A model generated the notes under the pieces. The model did no database searches. It was not told the DNA's origin and saw nothing but the letters and a program-made list of their open reading frames with translations. A program made the position numbers and the translations under genes. Of a stretch of DNA of 10,412 nt, positions 5,138-10,275 are shown piece by piece (the first letter of the stretch is position 1; the number at the start of each line of letters is the position of its first letter). Origin of the DNA: Baffinella frigidus (Eukaryota > Cryptophyceae > Cryptomonadales > Baffinellaceae); assembly GCA_026770585.1 (NCBI GenBank), contig MU647186.1, forward strand, positions 154,139 through 164,550. Direction: 5' to 3'.

Positions 5138-5222
5138 ATGGCCTATCTAGAAGGTCCTTGTAATGCTAGGTCGCAGAGGTTGTGTGGTTACAATGGCGAG
5201 GTTTCGAGCATCGCCGGTGCAC
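5138..5222 (+). repeat. Tandem repeat unit, copy 2 (first part)
   Basis: It restarts TCATGGCCTATCTAGAAGGT and continues to GTGCACCTCA. The second part of the unit (GACCAGGTTGGTTCC) appears only at 5319, because the repeat D block at 5228-5316 interrupts it. Confidence 0.8.
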
Positions 5223-5227
5223 CTCAG

Positions 5228-5316
5228 AAGCGTAACATTGACCTATCATAGTCTGGTAATGGCACGGGTTAGGCAACAACGGCGAAACCTCTTTAATAAA
5301 TTCAGTCATCTGTAAT
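5228..5316 (+). repeat. Repeat D, copy 1 (empty of family A)
   Basis: The block contains GACCTATCATAGTCTGGTAA, GGCACGGGTTAGGCAACAAC and CCTCTTTAATAAATTCAGTC. It recurs at 6353-6566, where a family A element sits inside it, and its right half recurs at 6965-7020. The TA at 5270-5271 marks the empty insertion site. Its own ends have no evident terminal repeats. Confidence 0.85.
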
Positions 5317-5440
5317 CAGGACCAGGTTGGTTCCGAATACTATCATGGCCTATCTAGAAGGTCCTTGTAATGCTAGGTCGCAAAGAGGTTGTGAGGTTGT
5401 AAGATGGAGAGGTCTCGAGCCTCGCCGGCCCGCCTCAGGA
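5317..5440 (+). repeat. Tandem repeat unit, end of copy 2 and copy 3
   Basis: GGACCAGGTTGGTTCCGAAT completes copy 2. Copy 3 then reads TTGTAATGCTAGGTCGCAAA and GGTCTCGAGCCTCGCCGG. The TA at 5368-5369 is uninterrupted. Confidence 0.8.
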
Positions 5441-5470
5441 CTAGGCCCCGCGAGATGAATAAAGCAACTC

Positions 5471-5560
5471 CCTCGGGTCCGATCCACGGCCTCCGACAGC
5501 TCTCACGCCTCTTCCTCGCTTCTTTTCTCCCTTCTCAGTTCCGATGCTCCCGAAGGCTCT
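5471..5560 (-). repeat. Diverged R1 fragment
   Basis: CTCGGGTCCGATCCACGGCC, TCTCAGTTCCGATG and CCCGAAGGCTC occur in the same order as in the R1 copy at 5625-5750, with many changes. A further CTCGGGTCCGATCCACGACC follows at 5564, so R1 was duplicated here before the better copy. Confidence 0.65.
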
Positions 5561-5624
5561 CTCTCGGGTCCGATCCACGACCTCTCGTCTCACCTTGCCT
5601 TGTGGCGTGTAGCGGTCGTGTGTG

Positions 5625-5750
5625 TGACAATCTCGCCCCCCCCCCCTCGCTCGCTGCAAACCTCTCTCGGGTCCGATCCAAGGCCTCCGGCACTCCTCGT
5701 CTTCCCTCCCCCCCCCTCTTCTGAGTTCCGACGTTGACCCCCGAAGGCTC
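5625..5750 (-). repeat. R1 interspersed repeat, copy 3
   Basis: The reverse complement reads GAGCCTTCGGGGGTCAACG through GGATCGGACCCGAGAGAGG to GCGAGATTGTCACAC, matching 817-947. Here CATG TA GAGCC is uninterrupted, giving the empty-site counterpart of family A copy 2. Confidence 0.87.
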
Positions 5751-5768
5751 TACATGTACCCCTCCCCG

Positions 5769-5810
5769 CCCGCCAGATGCGCGAGCCCAGATCGTAAGCA
5801 TCCCTGAGAG
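5769..5810 (+). pseudogene. Decayed copy of the last exon of the Gln-rich gene (right)
   Basis: CGCCAGATGC at 5771 matches the start of the exon at 4719. After a jump over the CAG run, CCAGATCGTAAGCATCCCTG matches CCAGATCGTCAACATCCCGC at 4767. The frame is lost. It is the mirror of 2519-2560, placing a fossil last exon at the outer edge of each arm. Confidence 0.6.
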
Positions 5811-5951
5811 ATGCTTTCTGCATGCTTCTCTTCTTCTGTATCACTCTCGATACAGGTCCTAAAACAGGCCCTTGAGCCTGAGTTGAGTGATACAAAAGTG
5901 TATGAACCTTGAGAAACGAGCCCGCCTCAGAGACAAGAGCTATGGCGCCAG
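5811..5951. other. Unassigned stretch with a 10-bp inverted repeat
   Basis: TGTATCACTC (5837-5846) pairs with GAGTGATACA (5885-5894) across a 38-nt loop. The later GAGCCCGCCTCAGAG resembles 7485-7505. No gene is supported. Confidence 0.6.
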
Positions 5952-6001
5952 CGTCTTCCCTTGCCCCCCCCCTTCTGAGTTCCGACGTTGACTCCAGAAG
6001 G
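5952..6001 (-). repeat. R1 fragment, copy 4
   Basis: Minus strand CTTCTGGAGTCAACGTCGGA, then ACTCAGAAGG and a G run, corresponding to the first part of R1. The rest of the repeat is absent. Confidence 0.75.
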
Positions 6002-6025
6002 TGACGGTTTCCCTCTACATGGACC

Positions 6026-6272
6026 AGAGCCCCTACGTCTCGTCCTACCTCTCCTTGAACTAGAGCCCCTACGTCTCGTCTTACTTGGACTACAGGGGTA
6101 CCTCGCTCATAAGAAACCGCACCCCCCTAGGACCCTACAGTAGGCCTATGCCCCAGGCCCTATGGTGGTCCCAGGGGGGGTTGCGGTTTCTTATGAGCGA
6201 GGTACCCTTGTAGAGCCCCTACGTCTCGTCCTACTTGGACTAGAGCCCCTACCGTCTCGTCCTACCTCTCCA
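6026..6272 (+). repeat. 30-bp minisatellite interrupted by a family A element
   Basis: Units read GAGCCCCTACGTCTCGTCCT then ACTTGGACTA, with CCTCTCC variants in the outer units. About four units are present, at 6026-6092 and 6211-6272. The middle of the array holds family A copy 7, inserted at the TA that joins two units. Confidence 0.88.
6093..6210 (+). mobile_element. Family A MITE, copy 7
   Basis: A 118-bp element between TA 6091-6092 and TA 6211-6212. The uninterrupted unit junction at 6231-6251 reads TACTTGGAC TA GAGCCCC. The filled site reads TACTTGGAC TA, element, TA GAGCCCC. This is a clean demonstration of TA duplication, since both sides match the empty site. Confidence 0.92.
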
Positions 6273-6352
6273 TGTGGCGTGCAGCGGTCGTGTTTGTCAT
6301 CTTATTAAACCTCGCTTTCCCCCCAAGGCTCGTAACCCTGGTGCTGATCTCG
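6273..6352. repeat. Short dispersed repeat and unassigned sequence
   Basis: TGTGGCGTGCAGCGGTCGTG at 6273 repeats 5601-5620 with one change. ATTAAACCTCGCTTT at 6304 recurs on the opposite strand near 2135-2150. No gene is seen. Confidence 0.6.
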
Positions 6353-6566
6353 GATAACATGGACCGATCATAGTCTTGTAATGCCACGGGTTACAAGGGT
6401 ACCTCGCTCATGAGAAACGCCCACCCCCCTAGGACCACCGTAGGGCCCTAGGGGTAGGCCTACTGTAGGGTCCTAGGGGGGGGGAGGTTTCTTGTGAGCG
6501 AGGTACCCCTGTAGGCAGTAACGGCGAAACCTCTTAACAAATTCAGTGATCAGATCTCGATACACT
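6353..6566 (+). repeat. Repeat D, copy 2, split by family A
   Basis: The left half (to 6393) ends GTAATGCCACGGGTTA. The right half (from 6512) begins TAGGCAGTAACGGCG and ends ATCAGATCTCGATACACT. Removing the element plus one TA restores the continuous order seen at 5228-5316. Confidence 0.88.
6394..6511 (-). mobile_element. Family A MITE, copy 8
   Basis: A 118-bp element starting CAAGGGTACCTCGCTCATGA and ending GCGAGGTACCCCTG. The flanks are GGGT TA and TA GGCA, against the empty site GGGT TA GGCA at 5267-5275. Orientation is opposite to copy 7. Confidence 0.93.
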
Positions 6567-6567
6567 G

Positions 6568-6686
6568 CAGGGGTACCTTGCTCATAAGAAAGCACCCCCC
6601 CCTAGGGCCCTACAGTAGGGCTATGCCTAGGGCCCTATGGGGGTCCTAGGGGGGGGGGGCGGTTTCTTATGAGCGAGGTACCCCTG
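6568..6686 (+). mobile_element. Family A MITE, copy 9
   Basis: A 119-bp element starting CAGGGGTACCTTGCTCATAA. The left flank ATACAC TG matches the uninterrupted ATACAC TA GGATACG at 7015-7027, so the left target copy appears mutated from TA to TG. The right flank TA (6687-6688) runs into a partial second element. Confidence 0.87.
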
Positions 6687-6688
6687 TA

Positions 6689-6768
6689 GGGCCCTACAGT
6701 AGGTCTATGCCCAGGGCCCTGTGTTGGTCCTAGGGGGGGGTCGCTTTCTTATGAGCGAGGTACCCGTG
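6689..6768 (+). mobile_element. Family A MITE, copy 10 (centre and right arm only)
   Basis: Begins GGGCCCTACAGTAGGTCTAT and ends GCGAGGTACCCGTG, with TA at 6769-6770 and then GAGGGACGGCT, which is also at 8242-8252 after TA. Lacking a left arm and directly joined to copy 9, the pair looks like a one-and-a-half element product. Confidence 0.82.
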
Positions 6769-6792
6769 TAGAGGGACGGCTGAGCTCCTGGC

Positions 6793-6845
6793 GACGCGGG
6801 GGCCTGTTCCATCCCACATTTTGTCCCATCTGTATCTGGGGTGAC
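6793..6845 (+). repeat. 53-bp exact duplicate of 7381-7433
   Basis: The 53 bases from GACGCGGGGGCCTGTTCC to TCTGGGGTGAC are identical to 7381-7433. Here a family A element abuts the right end. There a family C element abuts the left end. Confidence 0.95.
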
Positions 6846-6847
6846 TA

Positions 6848-6964
6848 CAGGGGTACCTCGCTCATAAGAAACCGCCCCCCCATAGGGACCACCGTAGGGC
6901 CCTAGGGGTAGGCCTACTGTAGGGTCCTTGGGGGAGGCGGTTTCTGAAGAGCGAGGTACCCCTG
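6848..6964 (-). mobile_element. Family A MITE, copy 11, with mismatched flanks
   Basis: A 117-bp element flanked by TA (6846-6847 and 6965-6966). The right arm is altered to TTTCTGAAGAGCGAGG. Its left flank belongs to the 53-bp repeat, but its right flank is the right half of repeat D (GGCAATAACGGCGAGACC). The two sides come from different host sequences. Confidence 0.9.
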
Positions 6965-7020
6965 TAGGCAATAACGGCGAGACCTCTTTAATAAATTCAG
7001 TAATCAGATCTCGATACACT
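6965..7020 (+). repeat. Repeat D, right half, copy 3
   Basis: TAGGCAATAACGGCGAGACC through ATCAGATCTCGATACACT matches 6512-6566. The left half of repeat D is not present next to it. Confidence 0.9.
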
Positions 7021-7200
7021 AGGATACGACACGTTCCAAGGGTCGATCGGAATTCTCTGGTTCGAAACCTGCTATAGCTCCAGGACCAGCCCCCGCGGCC
7101 GTGCTCACCACAGCGTTTCGGTCCATCGGACCAAGAAACGTTCGTGCTGCTGTATGACGTTCATTGAAGCTCCATACGCTCCATACGCTCCTCAGGACGA
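7021..7200. other. Unassigned stretch
   Basis: Contains GGTTCGAAACC at 7059-7069, a T-loop-like word with no tRNA around it, and a short tandem GCTCCATACGCTCCATACGC near 7170-7190. No supported gene. Confidence 0.5.
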
Positions 7201-7380
7201 CCACACGAGGCTATCCATGCGAACAGATGCATAAGTTAATTATTGGATTATTGTCCAGGAAACACGCCAAAAGTCAGCATTTGATCACGTTTCCGTACGG
7301 ACATCCGTACGGAAACGTGATCATTTCCCAACAAATTTAAAATGTCCTTTTATTCTGTTCGCATGGATAGCCTCGTGTGG
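7201..7380 (+). mobile_element. Family C MITE, copy 1
   Basis: A 180-bp element with perfect 27-bp terminal inverted repeats beginning CCACACGAGGCTATCCATGC. Its centre is a 42-bp palindrome (7282-7323): 20-bp perfect arms TGATCACGTTTCCGTACGGA around CA. The flanks are GA on both sides. The 6793 copy of the right flank reads GGC GA CGCGG without the element, which fits a 2-bp duplication. No coding capacity; AT-rich sequence lies between termini and centre. Confidence 0.92.
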
Positions 7381-7433
7381 GACGCGGGGGCCTGTTCCAT
7401 CCCACATTTTGTCCCATCTGTATCTGGGGTGAC
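7381..7433 (+). repeat. 53-bp exact duplicate of 6793-6845
   Basis: The second copy of the block starting GACGCGGGGGCCTGTTCC. It is followed by AAACGTCGGAGTTCCCC rather than by a family A element. Confidence 0.95.
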
Positions 7434-7475
7434 AAACGTCGGAGTTCCCCAACCTAATCAGCAGAGGTGTGAGGA

Positions 7476-7529
7476 CCGGGTCCGGGATGGGCCCGCCTCA
7501 GAGGGAAAGGGCTCCAAGGGTGAGTCCTA
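7476..7529 (+). repeat. Dispersed repeat fragment, partner of 2021-2073
   Basis: CGGGTCCGGGATGGGCCCGC through CTCCAAGGGTGAGTCCTA. The final TA is the left edge of a family B element, whereas the copy at 2021 continues uninterrupted. Confidence 0.82.
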
Positions 7530-7632
7530 TCCCTTAAGTGACCAGTAGGCTCATACGCCCTACCGTAGGGCCCTAGGACCTGCCTAGGACCTCTTGGCCC
7601 TCAAATTTGACGGCATGGCCACTTAAGGGGTA
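7528..7632 (+). mobile_element. Family B MITE, copy 3
   Basis: Termini TATCCCTTAAGTGACCAGTA and GGCCACTTAAGGGGTA. The interior has CGCCCTACCGTAGGG, CCTAGGACCTGCCTAGG and CTCAAATTTGACGGC. It is about 105 bp including the flanking TA pair. The left flank matches the uninterrupted sequence at 2021-2040. Confidence 0.85.
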
Positions 7633-7638
7633 CAAGAG

Positions 7639-7670
7639 GTCGCTCTTTGCCGAGAGGGTCTTCACGCGAG
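7639..7670 (+). repeat. Dispersed repeat, also at 8254-8291
   Basis: GTCGCTCTTTGCCGAGAGGG followed by TCTTCACGCG. The copy at 8254 has CCGCGGTAT inserted before CCGAGAGGG. Both lie beside family B elements. Confidence 0.75.
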
Positions 7671-7680
7671 TCCTATCTGT

Positions 7681-7716
7681 ACAGGGGCTACTCGAACATA
7701 AGAGACTGCACTCCCC
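7681..7716 (+). mobile_element. Diverged family A left-arm remnant
   Basis: ACAGGGGCTACTCGAACATA then AGAGACTGCACTCCCC aligns with the family A left arm but has many substitutions and no centre or right arm. Family A copy 12 starts right after it. Confidence 0.6.
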
Positions 7717-7718
7717 TA

Positions 7719-7835
7719 CAGGGGTACCTCGCTCATAAGAAACGCCCACCCCCCTAGGATCACCATAGGGCCCTAGGCATGGTCCTACTGTAGGGTCCTA
7801 GGGGGCGGCTGTTTCTTATGAGCGAGGTACCCCTG
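7719..7835 (-). mobile_element. Family A MITE, copy 12
   Basis: A 117-bp element with TA at 7717-7718 and 7836-7837. Left arm CAGGGGTACCTCGCTCATAA, minus-orientation centre, right arm GTTTCTTATGAGCGAGGTAC. It is followed by two tandem centre fragments (GGGCCCTACAGTAGGCCCAT and GGGCCCTACAGCAGGCCCAG) at 7838-7885. Confidence 0.9.
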
Positions 7836-7885
7836 TAGGGCCCTACAGTAGGCCCATGCCTGTAGGGCCCTACAGCAGGCCCAGG

Positions 7886-8114
7886 CTCTAAGGGCATCTA
7901 ATGACGCAAAGGTTATGAGGCCGTCGGCGTAGATTCACTTAGGCCTCCAAAGTACATCCACTTAGGCCTTCTAAGTAGAGAGAGTTGGCAGGTAACTACG
8001 GGCCTTCCAAGGCCGGCTCGAGCTCTCGAGTAAATCTAACGAAAGACAGTGGCCTCCTCGGGATTCGTGGAGCCTGTAGCGTTCACCCCCCCCCTGCCTA
8101 GGGCCTCTTGGGGG
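7886..8114. other. Unassigned stretch with a 23-bp tandem duplication
   Basis: TTCACTTAGGCCTCCAAAGT at 7934 is repeated as TCCACTTAGGCCTTCTAAGT at 7957, two 23-bp units. CTCGAGCTCTCGAG near 8015-8030 is a short palindrome. No gene with the local codon bias is visible. Confidence 0.6.
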
Positions 8115-8216
8115 TCAACAAGTGGCGAGGCGGTCAAAATTGACTGCCAAGAGGTCCTAGGCAGGTTCTAGGGCCCTACGGTAGGGCGTATGAGCCTACT
8201 GGCCACTTGAGGGATA
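8115..8216 (-). mobile_element. Family B MITE, copy 4
   Basis: The reverse complement starts TATCCCTCAAGTGGCCAGTA and matches copy 3 through the CCTACCGTAGGG and TCAATTTTGACCGCC interior. The far terminus is worn to CGCCACTTGTTGA. Orientation is opposite to copy 3. Confidence 0.8.
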
Positions 8217-8288
8217 CCCGAACCCCCCCCTGGGCTCAGTAGAGGGACGGCTCGTCGCTCTTAGCCGCGGTATCCGAGAGGGTCTTCA

Positions 8289-8341
8289 CGCACCGCGACA
8301 ATACACGCACCTCCTTCGACAACGCAAGCACCGCCTGCGGG
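8289..8341 (+). repeat. Direct repeat flanking the G-rich minisatellite, copy 1
   Basis: CGCACCGCGACAATACACGC, ACCTCC, TTCGACAACGCAAGCACCGC. It recurs at 8553-8606 inside the array with few changes, so the array and its lead sequence were duplicated together. Confidence 0.88.
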
Positions 8342-8657
8342 GGGCGCGGAGTGTTAATTTTCTGGGGGGAGGGGGCGCGGAATGATGATTGTGAGGAAGG
8401 AGGGGGCGCGGAATGATGATTATGGGGAGGGAGGGGGCGCGAAATGATGATTATGAGGAGGGAGGGGGCGCGAAATGATGATTGAGGTAGGGGGGGGGCG
8501 CGAAATGATGATCGATGTTAGGGGGGGGGGCGCGAAATGATGATTAATGATGGCGCACCGCGACAAAACACGCACCTTATTCGACAACGCAAGCACCGCC
8601 TGCGGGGGCGCGAAATGATGATTCTTCGTGTGGGGGGGGGCGCGAAATGATAATTTC
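8342..8657 (+). repeat. G-rich minisatellite, nine units
   Basis: Nine copies of GCGCGAAATGATGATT, the first and last diverged, are separated by G runs of up to about ten. The period is 30-33 bp. A second copy of the 8289 block interrupts between units seven and eight. The G runs give several G-quadruplex-capable stretches on the plus strand. An open frame read across it on the minus strand (NHHFAPP repeats) is a product of the array rather than a gene. Confidence 0.93.
8553..8606 (+). repeat. Direct repeat flanking the minisatellite, copy 2
   Basis: GCACCGCGACAAAACACGCA then CCTTATTCGACAACGCAAGC. Near copy of 8289-8341. Confidence 0.88.
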
Positions 8658-9074
8658 CGGCTCTGTCTCAGTCTATTTGGGCTCAGCGATTTGGTGCGCT
8701 CGGGCTCTTCTCCGCTCCTAAGTTGACGGATTTGTACCGCAGACACAGCAAGTCAACTTGAGAAAAGTCGGTCAACCCGAGTGAGGCAGAGGTAGGATTC
8801 TTCGGGGGGGCGAGTGTGCCGGGTACCACTCGAGACTGGAAGAGGGGCCTATTTACATGTGGGGTTGTAAATATTTGTACCAGGATAAGGTGAAGTAACC
8901 TCCCGACTGTGCTAATTTCGCAGAGTCACGTGACCATTCAACGAAAGTTACTACACAAATGCCCACTTTTAAAAGCACATCGTTTTACATAGGCCCCTCT
9001 AGCATTCTCGTGTGGTGGGGTAGGTCTCGTTACGGCCAGTTTTTTTTGTTACAACCTGACTGGCTGTGGGGCTG
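8658..9074. other. Unassigned stretch
   Basis: Contains a small inverted repeat AAGTTGAC (8720-8727) and GTCAACTT (8752-8759). CTCGTGTGG at 9008-9016 looks like a stray family C tip, just before GGGGTAGG. No exon with splice signals was convincing. Confidence 0.5.
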
Positions 9075-9255
9075 CCACACGAGGCTATCCATGCGAACAT
9101 AATAAAAGGACATTTTAAAATTTGTGGGGAAATGATCACGTTTCCGTACGGATGTCCGTACGGAAACGTGATCAAATGCTGACTTTTAGCGTGTTTCCTG
9201 GGCAATAATCCAATAATTAACTTATGAATCAGTTCGTATGGATAGCCTCGTGTGG
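9075..9255 (-). mobile_element. Family C MITE, copy 2
   Basis: A 181-bp element in the opposite orientation to copy 1, with the same CCACACGAGGCTATCCATGC terminus and the same central palindrome, whose 2-nt spacer now reads TG. The flanks are TG on both sides. The far terminus has a few substitutions (CATACGAACTG). Confidence 0.92.
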
Positions 9256-9348
9256 TGTGGGGTGGGATACCCGTTTGTGTACCAGTTGTGTGGTGGCGTT
9301 CATGTTGGAGGCTCACAGCTCAGGGTAGGAGTGCGAGGGACGGGTAGA

Positions 9349-9509
9349 CCACACAGCGGGCTTCGCAGGGATTTTGGGCCCGTTTTGGGCCGAGTTTCTG
9401 TTACCTGATCCGTAGAAACCCCCCTATGACCCTACGGGGTTTCTACCGTAGGATCATAAGTCTTATAATTTAGGGGTTATTCAAAATCCCTTCCAAGTCC
9501 GCTGTGTGG
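9349..9509 (+). mobile_element. Family D MITE, copy 1
   Basis: A 161-bp element with imperfect terminal repeats: CCACACAGCGGGCTTCGCAG then GGATTTTG on the left, and on the right the reverse complement of CCACACAGCGGACTTGGAAG then GGATTTTG. The centre is palindromic (GTAGAAACCCC, GGGGTTTCTAC). No clear target duplication is visible. A second copy in inverse orientation starts at 10276. Confidence 0.83.
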
Positions 9510-9568
9510 TACCACCAACCCTCACGGTGAGACCAAATCAACGAATTATTGGAGCCATTTTCCGCTTG

Positions 9569-9594
9569 CAGAGACCCCAGATCTGTGGTCTCTG
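9569..9594. repeat. 26-bp imperfect palindrome
   Basis: CAGAGACC and GGTCTCTG flank CAGATCTG, itself a palindrome, with single unpaired bases between. It sits at the left edge of the nested hairpin at 9597-9710. Confidence 0.8.
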
Positions 9595-9596
9595 AT

Positions 9597-9710
9597 GTTA
9601 AAACTTCCCCAAAAGATTACAGAGCAAATGGGGCTGCGTCCATCTATTGCCAAAAGTGTACCCGGGAATTTTAGATGGACGTATCCCTTACCGGGGAAGT
9701 ACTTTAAAAC
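9597..9710. repeat. Nested inverted repeats, possible diverged MITE
   Basis: GTTAAAACTTCCCC at the left pairs loosely with GGGGAAGTACTTTAAAAC at the right. Inside, CGTCCATCTA (9637-9646) and TAGATGGACG (9672-9681) pair perfectly. The size and arrangement resemble the other palindromic families, but no second copy exists here. Confidence 0.5.
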
Positions 9711-9749
9711 CCACAAAATCAACACCCCACACCCAGGTTCCGGAAGTCT

Positions 9750-9970
9750 TAGAGCGTTTGCGGTAATTGTTGTCCGTTTTGGACGTACGGTTTCCCCGTT
9801 TCCCCGTTTTGAAATGGACTTATAGGACGTGACAATGATTTTAAATAGTACCAGAATTGCGCCTCTTGGTACTATTTAAAACCCTTGTCACGTCCTATAA
9901 GTCTCTTTCAAAACCGGAAAACCGGAAAACCGTACGTCCAAAACGGACAACAATTACCGCAAACGCTCTA
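9750..9970. mobile_element. Family E long palindrome, element 1
   Basis: Two arms of about 104 bp (9750-9853 and 9867-9970) surround a 13-nt loop. The ends read TAGAGCGTTTGCGGTAATTG and its complement. The arms differ at scattered positions, for example CCCCGTTTCCCCG against CGGTTTTCCGGTTTTCCGG. TA at each edge may be a target duplication. No protein is encoded; frames across it are artefacts of the palindrome. Confidence 0.85.
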
Positions 9971-10030
9971 CCAGCGCTTCGCACATGAGGTCGAAAAGCG
10001 TCGATCTGGTCCGCCCGTGAGGCTTGGTGG

Positions 10031-10210
10031 TAGAGCCAATCTGGTAGGACTCGGCCAGGGCGAACTTCCAAGTTGCGAACTTACAAGTTCCATTTGTACC
10101 AGGTAATTTCGAACCGGTGCGCTTTTTCGTGTTTAAAACCTTTTTGAAGTTGGAATCTTGGTAAGTTGGAAGTTCGCGCTTCCAAGCCAAGTCCTAACAG
10201 ATTGGCTCTA
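10031..10210. mobile_element. Family E-like MITE, element 2
   Basis: A 180-bp element with termini TAGAGCCAATCTGGTAGGAC and the complement of TAGAGCCAATCTGTTAGGAC. A GCGAACTTCCAA motif follows on each side. It shares the terminal TAGAGC with element 1 but has a different interior, so the two may use the same transposase. TA flanks both ends if the terminal repeat is read from GAGCC. Confidence 0.82.
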
Positions 10211-10275
10211 GGGTAGGGAAGGCATGAACCTGAAAACACAAGGTCCATTTTATCGTCCTCGCCGCTCCCCCCCCC
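10211..10275. other. Unassigned short spacer
   Basis: No repeat or gene recognised apart from a long C run at 10266-10277 leading into the next element. Confidence 0.5.

Larger units (their letters stand above)
4019..5810. repeat. Right arm of the 3.3-kb imperfect inverted repeat
   Basis: Reverse-complement partner of 2518-3704. It starts at GATGCGCATC, passes through upstream non-coding sequence with GTTTGCTGCGGATCCG in common, then the two gene exons and their 3' flank to about 5000. Beyond that it is expanded by extra copies of the 4935-type repeat, a truncated family A element and another repeat block, before matching again at 5625-5810 (R1 and the decayed exon). Confidence 0.9.

Noticed and set aside
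7059-7069. GGTTCGAAACC, a tRNA T-loop-like word
   Set aside because: The flanking bases do not form a 5-bp T stem, and no acceptor or anticodon arm can be drawn on either strand.
8342-8657. CRISPR-like array of regularly spaced repeats
   Set aside because: The spacers are G-rich and similar to each other rather than unique, there are no cas genes, and the region is eukaryotic minisatellite.
8420-8746. Minus-strand frame with NHHFAPP repeats
   Set aside because: The peptide repeats simply translate the 30-33 bp minisatellite. There are no splice signals or codon bias outside the array.
9595-9825. 76-codon plus-strand frame (MLKLPQKITEQ start)
   Set aside because: It runs through nested inverted repeats and into one arm of the long palindrome, lacks the local G/C-ending codon pattern and has no splice context.
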